Part shown: piece by piece, positions 1 through 7,320 of the stretch
Layout: every line of letters begins with the position of its first letter
Position numbering within the stretch: the first letter of the stretch is position 1
Assembly (NCBI GenBank): GCA_009663005.1
Contig: VIGQ01001736.1
Location: 17,501 to 27,500, forward strand
Direction of reading: 5' to 3'
DNA from: Actinidia chinensis
Lineage: Eukaryota; Streptophyta; Magnoliopsida; Ericales; Actinidiaceae
DNA: 10,000 bases
Translations under genes and position numbers: made by a program
Notes under the pieces: generated by a model
The model's input: only the letters and a program-made list of their open reading frames with translations
What the model was told of the DNA's origin: nothing
Database searches by the model: none

Positions 1-340
1 CCAATAAATAAATTTCTATTAATGTGGTGCGTAGACTCTATAATATTCAACTCAAACGAGTGGGGTAATAAAATTGCCAAGCTGGTGCCGCATCTGGTAT
101 TATTATACAATGGATAAATAATAAAGAAATACAGAAAGAAAAAAAAGATTGAGAAGCAAGCTTTTTTTTTTAAAAAAATATTTACTATTTTCTTTTTTGA
201 GTTACAAGAGTCAGAAAAGTAAAACTTTTTGATAAAACACTGAAATCAACTCACTAAACCCCACCCCACCCCCACCGTCCCTTCAGTGACATTTGCGGCT
301 TTCATGTGAATTTTTACTTTTGCTTTGAAACAATTTTAAA
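1..340. other. AT-rich intergenic spacer
   Basis: No gene is visible here. The stretch holds long A and T runs around 139-200 and a C-rich pyrimidine patch near 260-282 (repeated CCCCACC). All frames are broken by stops. I see no splice-site and exon combination and no recognisable element end. Confidence 0.6.
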
Positions 341-675
341 TTGTTGAAGGTTAATTCTGTAAAGATTAAACTTTTAAAGGAAACAAACAAATTGAGAGGA
401 GTGAGTATTTTAAGTGAAAAATACATTTTTTACCCTTGCACGTTTAACAAAATTCCACGCAGCACCATCACTTCCAATTGTGTTAATTAATTTTTTACAC
501 TTTAGGTCAAGAATCAATGTGTCTCTTCCATCCATTTACTATTCAATTAATATCAACGCGGAGCGGATGAAAGTGTCACATTGAGAATGTTTGACACAAT
601 TAAAAGTGTAGAGTGCAAAGTGAAACCTAGTCAAAAGTACAAGAGTGCAAATTGTAACAAGACTTAACCCTTCAC
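341..675. mobile_element. Degenerate MITE-like inverted-repeat element
   Basis: The block folds back on itself. The inner arms are 512-533 (AATCAATGTGTCTCTTCCATCC) split as AATCAATGTG plus TCTCTTCCATCC, and 565-586, whose reverse complement (TCTCAATGTG plus ACACTTTCATCC) matches at most positions. Further out, TTTTTTACACTTTA (491-504) is opposed by TAAAAGTGTA (about 601-610). The outer ends GAAGGTTAATTCTGT (346-360) and ACAAGACTTAACCCTTC (657-673) are again inverted relatives. Nested, imperfect, roughly collinear arms over about 330 bp with no coding capacity fit an old miniature inverted-repeat transposable element. I cannot define a target duplication, so the exact ends and the superfamily stay open. 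Confidence 0.5.
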
Positions 676-689
676 AATACCAAAACGTA

Positions 690-1012
690 TTTCGATTGTT
701 CCAATTTTTGTACTTCAAAAGCAAAGGAGATATACCGGATAGGAAAATTTAATGAACCCTGATTCTTCCTAAATTTTCTATTATTGTTCAACGAATATGC
801 TCTTCCTAGTTTTTGTTGCAGAACATAGATAAAGGACTCTTCCAACCTCACCTTTTTTTTTTTGGCAGATTCTATCCAAAAGGATCACGTTTCAAAGCAC
901 AGAAAGTACAAGGGATCGTGATGGACTTTTCACATCCATTCCAATCTAATTATTTTGTTCTGTTTCGTTGCCTGTTGTTTGTTTCGTTGTTTCAATTTGA
1001 AGTTTCCTAGTG
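690..1012. other. Intergenic spacer with an exon-like island
   Basis: No gene can be assigned. A T-rich tract followed by GGCAG at 851-867 resembles a plant 3' splice acceptor, and TTTTTGTTGCAG at about 811-822 is a second one. The frame after the first acceptor stays open to 1010 (about 48 codons), but its last third becomes phenylalanine/leucine-rich, as expected of translated T-rich spacer. No partner exon or matching donor site is evident. Confidence 0.3.
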
Positions 1013-1013
1013 A

Positions 1014-1045
1014 CAAATAGGAACCGGCATATTGTTTCCTATTTG
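1014..1045. repeat. Short perfect hairpin
   Basis: CAAATAGGAA at 1014-1023 and its exact reverse complement TTCCTATTTG at 1036-1045 form a 10-bp stem with a 12-nt loop. It could be the remnant of an inverted-repeat element or chance in AT-rich DNA. There is no T-run after it and no adjacent gene that would suggest a regulatory role. Confidence 0.5.
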
Positions 1046-1137
1046 GACCAAGGATTTAGAAATAGAAATAGAAAAATTAGAAATCCATCCATTTATGTTT
1101 TAGTTTTGCTTTCCTTTTTCGACATTTCAATGACACG

Positions 1138-1189
1138 AAAAATTGAAATGAAACCCTAGTTTTTTGATCAGGGCTTCATTTCAATTTTT
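1138..1189. repeat. Foldback hairpin with 20-bp arms
   Basis: AAAAATTGAAATGAAACCCT at 1138-1157 faces AGGGCTTCATTTCAATTTTT at 1170-1189. The arms are inverted repeats pairing at 19 of 20 positions, with one A/C mismatch at 1153, around a 12-nt loop. The stem is long enough to be a real structural feature: a tiny foldback repeat, a remnant MITE, or a short inverted duplication. A transcript in either direction would fold, but I see no promoter or transcript boundary. Confidence 0.6.
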
Positions 1190-1469
1190 TGCTCAGATCC
1201 CGAACTTCTGCAATACTAAAGAAAAATCAAGATTTATTGTTTTTTTACCTTCCATAGTTCATGTGCTTCAGGTGTCATGAAAGCCTCATTTTTGCTAGGT
1301 TTTTATGGTTTCAGAAAAGAAAACAGAAAACTAGAAAACAAACCAACTGGAACGTTAGCTCCAGTCCATCATGTTTAACCTCCTAGCAGATACTTCGATG
1401 GCAAAATAATTAACTTAGCTATTACATTGATTTTGTAATTCTGAGAAGTAAAATAATAATTTTAACCAC
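1190..1469. other. Intergenic spacer, nothing recognised
   Basis: AT-rich sequence with frequent stops in all frames. It has A-rich patches such as GAAAAGAAAACAGAAAACTAG near 1313-1333. I see no gene, RNA or repeat end. Confidence 0.5.
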
Positions 1470-1512
1470 ACCCCAGAACTTTGGGTTTAATCTGCGATTA
1501 AGGTTCTGGGGT
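1470..1512. repeat. Composite hairpin
   Basis: ACCCCAGAAC at 1470-1479 pairs perfectly with GTTCTGGGGT at 1503-1512. Inside it TTAATC (1487-1492) pairs with GATTAA (1496-1501) around the loop TGC. The result is a two-part stem with a strongly asymmetric internal loop (7 nt against 1 nt). No function is assigned; it may be a remnant of an inverted-repeat element. Confidence 0.45.
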
Positions 1513-2394
1513 TCGGTCCGTTGAAAATACCATACTAAAAAGACGAATACTACACCAAATAGTTTTATACTTGGGACTTTCAATAATCGGTAAAGTTATC
1601 AAAAAACAGAGGGGAAAAAACGTTCCCGACTATAAAATTGTCATAGGACTTTGTCAGATTGAATGTTCCAAAAAATATCACTTGTAACAAACCAATAAAT
1701 TGGTTATATATAATTTGCTCTCCAAGTATATGATATAGCAAGATGAATGAAATAATATTCTGCTCTCCGGCAATAAAGAAGAGTACCCATGATGGCCGAC
1801 ATGGACCCAAAGCAAGCTCTACACTTCGCAGTCCTTTTAGTGGCATCAGGGAAAGAAAAAGAAAATGTGCAAGTTCAGCAGTTCACAATGATCTATTAAA
1901 GCAAGTCATTATAACTCAACCTAGAACCATTAGCCTAAGGAAATTAAGAAGCTAGACATGTCGAGAAAAGTTCACCAGAATCATGGCTACATGAATTCAT
2001 TGCAGCCCCTACGTATAGGAAGCTGTTAGTCTCATGATATGGAAGATCGGGTGGTTTTGTTTCCTGGCAGCGGGAATGCTCAAACTTTTAAGACTTTTTG
2101 TAAAGCTAAGCACTATAATATGAAGCTGGAAAAATAGAGATTAGATGATTAATTATTCAACGGCAAGCACATAAAAGAAGATGGGGGGTTGGTTTTGTTT
2201 CCTGACTTGAAGCATGATTGACTTTGTTTTGGGGAATTGAGAAGGGATTTTGTTTCATAGGAGGATCGGGTGCAGTAGCACTCGTAGTTTTGAGGGCATA
2301 CCATTGTGTAAATAGGAGATTGCTACAAATTTGTTTCATAACTATGTGTAGCACGGCTTTTTTTTAAATACTTCTTTCAATTGTCTATTTTATT
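1513..2394. other. Intergenic spacer without a recognisable gene
   Basis: Short overlapping open frames at 1580-1846 (minus) and 1743-1955 (plus) are low-complexity and match no family I know. A small direct repeat GGTTTTGTTTCCTG occurs at 2053-2066 and 2191-2204, preceded in both copies by a GAAGAT(C/G)GG-like stretch. This hints at an old local duplication about 138 bp apart. The rest is AT-rich with no further signal. Confidence 0.5.
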
Positions 2395-2649
2395 TTATTT
2401 TGTGATATGTATGGAATAAGGACAATTCTGCCACAATATTGAATCAACTTGGATTCCAAATCGCTTTGTTGAAACTCCTCCTACATTTGCAGATAACAGT
2501 CCCTCACCGGAATCTAGCCATGCTCGATATAAATTAAGCCCGCAAAATTTAGAAGCAATATCTGTTTTAAAATTCTGTAAATATTCAGCTTGTCTCAGCT
2601 GTACATAAAGAAGAACAGCAATCCATTCAAATAGGAGGTAAAAATCCAC
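2395..2649 (-). CDS. Unassigned 84-codon open frame, possible exon or gene relic
   Basis: I do not recognise this product. It is the most protein-like open frame in the window. It reads MDFYLLFEWIAVLLYVQL, then a mixed polar segment (LRQAEYLQNFKTDIASKFCG and AWLDSGEG) and ends near QVDSILWQNCPYSIHITK. Residue use is balanced, with three Trp and three Cys, unlike the phenylalanine/lysine-rich translations of the surrounding spacer. On the minus strand a pyrimidine-rich stretch ending TTTATGTACAG (about 2602-2612) could be a 3' splice acceptor opening the LRQAEY segment; a GGTGAG near the GAT-TCC codons could be a donor. No ribosome-start context, upstream exon or poly-A signal is convincing. 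It may be a real exon, a decayed transposon gene, or chance. Confidence 0.17.
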   Translation of the reverse strand: MDFYLLFEWIAVLLYVQLRQAEYLQNFKTDIASKFCGLNLYRAWLDSGEGLLSANVGGVSTKRFGIQVDSILWQNCPYSIHITK

Positions 2650-3126
2650 ACTAGAGTCGCGATTTGAACAAAACTTGACATATACAACTAACCTAACGAA
2701 ACCTTTCTCCCAAATGAAAATGCAGCCACATAAGTACCTAACTAATATATGATTTTTTTGTTGTGATATGCACTCTCTCTCTCCTCAGGTACTGATATGC
2801 CGGAACTTATGTGCTTAACATGAAATTTGGAATCAGTTTTGAAATAATCATCAGTAAATGCACCATTTCATCACTTGCAATTGGCTTTATTACAATACAA
2901 AAGTAGAAACCTTAACAAAAGCGAACAATGGAGAATGCATCAGACTTTTAGTTCTTTTGCTTATCGAATAAAATGTAATGCATGTTGCGACAGTATTTAA
3001 AACTCATAAAAATGTTGTGGAAAAAGGACAAAAGATGCTCGACTTTGGTCTTATGACTGAAATCAAAGATGTAATTAAAAAAATTTGTCTATGTGCATGA
3101 TCATGTGAAAGTAATGCTATAAAATT
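2650..3126. other. Intergenic spacer, nothing recognised
   Basis: AT-rich DNA with a (CT)5 run at 2773-2782 and no open frame of note. It ends at the junction with the GC-richer LTR-like block. The last five bases before the junction (AAATT, 3122-3126) are a candidate target-site duplication for that element. Confidence 0.5.
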
Positions 3127-3614
3127 TGTTGGGGCTAGAATTTATCTCTAGGGTTATGTAAGGGGATAGAATATCCAGAAGTATCCCGGGCCGAGCGCCA
3201 TCGTGCGCTATCACCGGACTGTCGCTCTATAGCAAGTCCGATAGCCATCTTAGCATAGTAGCTTGGGCACCGAACTAGCCAGACGAGCTGCGGGGCATGC
3301 TTGGGCTCAGCTTCCTATAATGTCATAGGCTAGCTATCAACCACACCCTAGGGGCATGATTGAGTCAGCCGTCTACTCACTGACACAACAATTGGTGTGT
3401 CCTCACACCCGCCAAGCTACACATACAAGGTGGGCAGACTCTCTTTTGGACGGATAATCTCTCTCCTAGAATCAAATCTAAGAACTCTCTCATCTCTTGA
3501 TCTCCTTCTATTGTTTTATCCGCGTCACTGATTTGACCACAGGAAAGACGTCCCCCAGAACAATGTCAGGCAACCTCTCACTATTGCTTTTGAGGATCGC
3601 TGAGAAGCGTCACA
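3127..3614 (+). mobile_element. Probable solo LTR, Ty3/gypsy-type retrotransposon
   Basis: A sharply GC-richer block of about 490 bp interrupts AT-rich DNA. It starts TGTTGGGGCT and can end CGTCACA, giving the TG...CA limits of an LTR. The flanking pentamers AAATT (3122-3126) and AAATC (3615-3619) agree at four of five bases, a plausible decayed target duplication. The right part has an R-U5 style: pyrimidine-rich CTCTTGATCTCC..., then CCGCGTCACTGATTTGACC and a GACGTCCCCC patch. This resembles the ACTGACTTGAGC...CCCC segment common in plant gypsy LTRs. No primer-binding site, gag-pol reading frame or second copy lies in the window, so a solo LTR is the simplest reading. The gypsy label rests on remembered style, and the 3' end could instead lie at TCTGCA (3656). 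Confidence 0.5.
3207..3245. repeat. Stem-loop inside the LTR-like block
   Basis: GCTATC (3207-3212) and GGACT (3216-3220) pair with AGTCC (3235-3239) and GATAGC (3240-3245). This makes an 11-bp stem with a 3-nt ACC bulge and a 14-nt loop. It lies in the presumed U3 half of the LTR-like block; inverted motifs are common there, and no specific role is assigned. Confidence 0.5.
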
Positions 3615-3745
3615 AAATCCACCAGAAAGCCATTGTTAACCACCGCTTTGTCTGCATTTGATTTTTTTTCATCCCATAGTTTGTCAATGTGTGAGGCAAA
3701 ATATTTTATTTTGTATTATTTTAATTTATCATCCAAAATGTATTC

Positions 3746-3823
3746 AGTGTTCTAAAAAAAGCGCTAGTGATAGGCGGGGCGGGCGGAGGGCTAGCGCCTA
3801 GGCAGGCCTAGGAGGTTTTTTTT
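3746..3823 (+). mobile_element. GC-rich 'agtgttct' small repeat, copy 1 (3' end degraded)
   Basis: It begins AGTGTTCTAAAAAAAGCGCTAG in two parts (AGTGTTCTAAAAAAA, then GCGCTAG). It continues through a GC-rich core (GGCGGGGCGGGCGG, CTAGCGCCTAGGC) and fades into a T-run at 3816-3827. The first 15 bases equal those of the copy at 4163, and both cores share GGGCTAGCGCCT. The right terminal repeat seen in the second copy is absent here. The 'GTTCTAAAAA ... CTAGGCG' signature is familiar from short dispersed repeats in many plant genomes, but I cannot give its class from sequence alone. Confidence 0.55.
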
Positions 3824-3955
3824 TTTATTTAGAGAATAATAGTTACTAAAAACTATAATAAATGGACCATATCAAATTTAACAAAGAAATGACATTTTAA
3901 ATAGTAGAGTTCAACTGTGTAATATGAATAATACTAAGAGGAAGATAGAAATCAT

Positions 3956-3993
<38 letters not shown>

Positions 3994-4162
3994 TCTCTAA
4001 CTCTCTTCTCTAATCCCTCAAGATCTCTCGTCATTAGACTTAAAGTCATTACCCTCATCTCCCTCTTCTTCCGTTTTCTGATCCGATAACAAATATTTTT
4101 CATGACGTTCTCTTAATTCAAACATTTCTAGAATCTTCTAAGTTCATGGAATATCCGCCTCC
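3824..4162. other. AT-rich spacer between two small repeats
   Basis: No gene is seen. The left half is A/T-rich; the right half (about 3985-4085) is pyrimidine-rich with repeated TCTCTAA/TCTCCCTC motifs. It is possible that 3746-4250 is a single longer element whose ends are the outer AGTGTTCT and AGAACACT, making this stretch its interior. Confidence 0.35.
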
Positions 4163-4250
4163 AGTGTTCTAAAAAAAGTGCTAGGTGGTAGCGGGCAGCG
4201 AGGGGGCTAGCGCCTTAGGCGCCGCCTAGGGCAACTTTTTATAGAACACT
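4163..4250. mobile_element. 88-bp GC-rich MITE-like element with 17-bp terminal inverted repeats
   Basis: The left end AGTGTTCTAAAAAAAGT (4163-4179) and the right end ACTTTTTATAGAACACT (4234-4250) are inverted repeats with one mismatch in 17. The core is GC-rich and rich in CTAG, CTAGG and GGCGCC motifs, several of them palindromic, so the whole unit can fold into one hairpin. It shares its left end and core with the repeat at 3746. No clean target duplication flanks it (CCGCCTCC against AGTGGATT), so the insertion mechanism is unresolved. It is non-coding. Confidence 0.65.
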
Positions 4251-4689
4251 AGTGGATTTTGAGGTGTTAGAATGTGAATCACCCCTATGGCTGTAATTTG
4301 AAGGGTTTTGGGATCGAATTCTTGCAGTAGTAGTATTTGAAAGTTTGAGGGATTGCTGACAGCTACTAGGATAAAAATGCAATTGATACTATTTGTTACT
4401 CGCCCGCCCGGCGAGCAAAACCATGCAACAAAGGGTTTCTTGAAAATTCGCATCATACTTGTGATTGAGATAGAATGTGGTGAATCTTTTAACCCAATAC
4501 GCGGTTTGAAGAGTTCAAGGTTAAAGACTCAGAGACGTTGCAAGCTAGGCGCCGCCGCCAGTTGTGGATCAGGGCTAGAAGTAAAGAGTTTTAAAGGTCA
4601 AATTAAGTAATGAGTTCCTATATGGTTTGGGTTTCTAAAAAGGTTTAGCTTGTTTCAAAATTGTTTTTAAGAATTCTAACCTAAAGAGG
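4251..4689. other. Spacer with open frame judged non-coding
   Basis: Short open frames on both strands overlap here without a family match. A small inverted repeat CTCGCC/GGCGAG (4399-4404 and 4410-4415) and a fragment CTAGGCGCCGCC (4545-4556) occur. The latter matches the core of the GC-rich repeat family at 3746 and 4163 and may be a third, tiny relic. Confidence 0.35.
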
Positions 4690-5197
4690 GGGTTTTTAAT
4701 GAAGCCTAGAAATACATGGGGAGGCAATGATAGAAGAGACAACAATATTATTCATCCATGCTCTCCATGATTTGAGAGAGTTGTAGAGAAATCATTGAGT
4801 GTCAATTCTCTCCAAGGCGTGTGAATTCGAATATTCCATTCAAATCAAGTTGAAGTTTTTGATGGTACTCAAGGCAGGTAGATCTAAGTTCAATTCACGA
4901 ACGATTCGAGGTGTTGAGGATCTAATACTCAACAATCCATTAAGCAAAATCATAGGACTGAGTCGGTAGAAGGAGCACACCCACAAGTTTGAGGAGGATT
5001 CGACCATTAAGGGTGCGTTGAATTCGGTTAGGTTGGGATTGGTAAGTTGTACTTATATTTGCACAGTGAATTGGTTGTTGGACTTAATCTGTGGTTTTTT
5101 ACCACTTTGGGGTTTCAAGTAAAAAAATTACGTCTAGATCATTTTGTGTACTTGAGTTACTTTTATTGCTTGCGGATTTTTTTTTGTTCGTTTAACA
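4690..5197 (+). mobile_element. Probable Copia-type LTR or LTR fragment
   Basis: The right third has the R-U5 style of many plant Ty1/copia LTRs. ATCTGTGG-TTTTTTACCACTTTGGGGTTT (5088-5117) is followed by CAAGTAAAAAA, then a T/G-rich run with TTTTGTGTACTTGAG and ATTGCTTGCGG. A TG-start and the classic primer-binding site TGGTATCAGAGC are not found; a CA at 5196-5197 (TTTAACA) is a candidate 3' end. The left part (AGAGAGTTGTAGAGAAATC, GAGTCGGTAGAAGGAGCAC) is non-coding and LTR-like in composition. No reading frame for gag, integrase or reverse transcriptase lies next to it, so it would be a solo or truncated LTR. The left boundary is a guess. Confidence 0.4.
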
Positions 5198-5348
5198 GCT
5201 TCGCAAATCCATAAATACGCAAAATCACAACCAAATTTGTATTGTACAAAATTCTCATGAAAAGCTAAAAGGCCACTGTCTGACTTGAAATACTAAGTAA
5301 CAAACTTGAACTCCTGGGCTAGGATTAGGAGTGTTCCAACTTCGAATC
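5198..5348. other. Short spacer
   Basis: No gene is seen. TTCGAAT at 5341-5347 recurs at 5583-5589, bracketing the insertion described next. Confidence 0.4.
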
Positions 5349-5609
5349 ACCCACCCATTGGCAGTCCCAGGGGCGGCCGACCCCCCCAAAACATTTGAAA
5401 AATCCAAAAAAAAATAATTTTGTAATATGTTTTCTGTTAGTTTTTACTATTTTGCTATTGAATATACACAATTTGCCCCCCTAAACGTTTTTACCAAAAG
5501 ATCTATTAAAAGGTATAGTTCGGGCCCCTCTCGAAACTGAAATTCTAGTCCGCCAGGAGGCCGCCCGGGGATGCGGTGGGGGTTCGAATTGGCTGCAACC
5601 CACCCATTG
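5349..5609. mobile_element. C/G-run transposon-like insertion flanked by a 12-bp direct repeat
   Basis: ACCCACCCATTG occurs identically at 5349-5360 and 5598-5609. TTCGAAT also precedes both copies, with a different gap. Between them lies a block whose ends carry inverted GGGCGGCC (5371-5378) and GGCCGCCC (5559-5566). The interior holds A/T-rich DNA and C-runs (CCCCCCC near 5381, CCCCCC near 5477, GGGCCCC near 5523). Read on the minus strand, it begins TGGCGGACTAGAATTTC and ends in G-runs, a style shared with the TGGCGGAG element at 8119. I infer a non-autonomous DNA element of the same broad style. The direct repeat is longer than the usual 8-9 bp, so a local duplication is an alternative. 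Confidence 0.45.
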
Positions 5610-5984
5610 CCAAGGTTCACGCATAATAATTAGAGCAAAGCTAATAAAATATAGAACTGTTTAGACTTAATACTGAAGCACAGTGCATAAACAACCTGTA
5701 GAAATTTCAGTAATAGAAGAATAGAATAATGTTCTCCAGTGTTCCTACAGCTATAATAACCTTTATATGTGGTTGATGAAGACAATGCTCCCCAATGTCG
5801 TGAACAATAGAGCTGACTCGATGCAGATTCACAGTCCTAACTTTTCCACAAATCCATTGCTTGTTATCTTCGTCAAAAGACATCAGAAGCCTCCCACCTT
5901 TCTGTCTCTCTCTAACTCTTCACTTTTCACCTCAATCACTTTACGATCGCCATAAATCAATTAACCAAAACATCCCAAAAAACT
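5610..5984. other. AT-rich spacer, no gene recognised
   Basis: A short open frame at 5767-5955 looks like translated spacer. A pyrimidine tract TCTCTCTCTAA at 5905-5915 recurs in related form at 6277-6290 and 6544-6559 and may belong to the repeat array downstream. Confidence 0.4.
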
Positions 5985-6500
5985 ATTAAAACTTACATTA
6001 TGATCAAAACATTCAATCACAATTAGATTTAAACAAATGATAAACTCCATGCATAAAACCTCAAAATTTAGATTGCAACAATTATACAAATATACATATA
6101 CATATTAGAATTTGGGAAGTCTGGTTGTGAAGAATCTCTATCCAAATTTATATTTCCATTCTAATTTTCAAATTATAAACTCGCATTGATCAAGAGATTC
6201 AATAATAAATGAAACAAATATCAGAAAATAAAACTTCAGAATTTAGATTGCCAAATCAAATACTTTGAATAAATCCTTCTCTCTCTAAAACTCCCAAATG
6301 ACAACACGCTGATCATGCTCTGTTGGTTTCGTAGGATCGAACGTATCTACAAAACTTCCCACCCTAAAACTCACATTTGATTAAAAAAGTCAATAATAAA
6401 TGACATAAATATCTGATAACCCCAAAATGAAACCTCAAAATTAGATCCGAAGGAATTGGGAACTCTGACTGTGAAGAATCTCTCTCCAAATTGTTTCACA
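5985..6500. repeat. Degenerate direct-repeat array, about three units
   Basis: Several landmarks recur in the same order and orientation. AATTTAGATTGC is at 6065-6076 and 6240-6251 (175 bp apart), with a related AAAATTAGATCCG at 6437-6449. AAACCTCAAAATT is at 6056-6068 and 6430-6442. TCAATAATAAATGA is at 6199-6212 and 6390-6403 (191 bp apart). TGTGAAGAATCTCT followed by TCCAAATT is at 6126-6148 and 6470-6492, 344 bp apart, about two periods. Together these indicate about three units of roughly 175-197 bp, the middle one lacking the GAAGAATCTCT part. No unit is coding. It could be an old tandem duplication or a relic of a satellite-like or promoter/leader duplication. Confidence 0.6.
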
Positions 6501-6986
6501 CTCATGTACTTTTCTTCATTTTTATCTCTCCACAGAATCTTTCTTTCTCTCTCTAAAAATCCAAAAAGACGAAGATCCGGTTTCCTAATTGAGCCAAAAT
6601 GTACTCATGAATCAACCGAATCCAAGTCAAGAACCTATTGGGCGTGGCCGGTGATGATCTCAACACAAAACGACTTTCACAAATCATATAATATTATATC
6701 ACATGAATACAAATATATACATTTTCGTTCTACAGAATATACGTACATATGTAAAATATATGCAGATCTTAAACGTATATCTAGAGCGAGAGAGAGAGGA
6801 TCACCAGATGATTGGTGGTTTGCATTACATAACTTGTAGATCGATTGAAGAGATCCGTCGCCATTAGCAGAAGTAGACCGTTTCTTCTCTCTGCCTGAAA
6901 TTTGTTTAGTTTTCTTTTTTGTTTCTCAATTTCTCAATAAAAATTTACAAAATATTTAGGATATTATAATAAGGATCCAGTGAGTT
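6501..6986. other. AT-rich spacer with purine and pyrimidine simple tracts
   Basis: The longest open frame of the window (6456-6839, 127 codons) spans this stretch. It starts inside the direct-repeat array and gives a compositionally patchy peptide with no recognisable motif, so I do not call it a gene. A GAGAGAGAG tract lies at about 6787-6796, and T-rich DNA follows around 6906-6932. Confidence 0.4.
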
Positions 6987-7120
6987 GATCCTACGGATCT
7001 ACACATAACATACCAAGTCAATGAAGTATCATGATAGTTTTCTATGATCCTATAGATATCATTTCAGCACCGGTCAGATCCGCTCCTGTTTGGACCAAAC
7101 CTGCTGTTTGATCCGGAAGC
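6987..7120 (+). repeat. Dispersed repeat, copy A
   Basis: This segment aligns with 9071-9183 in the same orientation. Shared landmarks in order: GATCCTACGGAT or GTCCTACG, ACATAACATNCCAAGTCA, TATGATCCTA, AT(C)AT(T)TCAGCACC or ATCTGAGCACC, GTC(A/G)GATC, TGGTTTGAA/TTTGGACCAAAC, and TCCGGAAG or TCCGAAAG. Two members of one non-coding family 2.1 kb apart suggest a dispersed mobile element. Terminal repeats and target duplications are not defined. Confidence 0.6.
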
Positions 7121-7129
7121 GCCGGGTAG

Positions 7130-7320
7130 GGCTGTTCAAAAAATCTAATGAAAACAGAAAAACCGATCATGTCCGAACCGAACCGGTTAGTTCGGTTCGA
7201 TTTTTTTAGGAGCCGGTTCAATTTCAATTCAAAAATTCTTAAAACCGATTTAGGCGGTTCGGTTCACAGATTTGTATGACTGGTTCTGAATTTGAACCTA
7301 TCTGAACCGAATAAGATTAA
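7130..7320. repeat. Degenerate AACCG/CGGTT-type repeat with hairpin
   Basis: The stretch is built of short AACCG, GAACC and GGTTC units on both strands. CGAACCGAAC (7174-7183) and GTTCGGTTCG (7190-7199) form a perfect 10-bp stem with a 6-nt loop. Further CGGTTCGGTTC and GAACCTATCTGAACC blocks follow up to about 7310. Such GGTTCGG-rich elements introduced by a GGGCTGTTCAAA-like lead are a common plant dispersed repeat type; the lead is at about 7129-7141 here. A short open frame on the minus strand (7042-7227) is a by-product of this repeat. Confidence 0.6.

Noticed and set aside
1743..1955. 70-codon plus-strand frame with a basic RERKRK segment resembling a nuclear signal
   Set aside because: The basic stretch comes from an A/G-rich run; no domain or splice partner is visible and the opposite strand is equally open.
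4353..4610. 85-codon plus-strand frame
   Set aside because: It overlaps an opposing frame, crosses a GC-rich repeat fragment, and has no recognisable motif or start context.
3127..5197. The two LTR-like blocks as the paired ends of one retrotransposon
   Set aside because: They share no sequence, and the 1.1 kb between them has no primer-binding site or polymerase frame.
5570..5610. GGGGTTCGAATT as a Pol III B box of a tRNA or tRNA-derived SINE
   Set aside because: The box is imperfect (GGTTCGAATTG), no A box is found at the right distance upstream, and no cloverleaf can be drawn.
5985..6500. CRISPR-like array because of recurring motifs
   Set aside because: The shared motifs are diverged, unit spacing varies between 175 and about 197 bp, and there are no short identical repeats with unique spacers; the DNA is plant-like.
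6456..6839. 127-codon plus-strand open frame, the longest in the window
   Set aside because: It begins inside a direct-repeat array, the peptide is patchy and matches no family I know, and base composition does not change at its limits.
7042..7227. 61-codon minus-strand frame rich in Arg, Asn and Gly
   Set aside because: It is a translation of the dispersed repeat plus the AACCG-type repeat.
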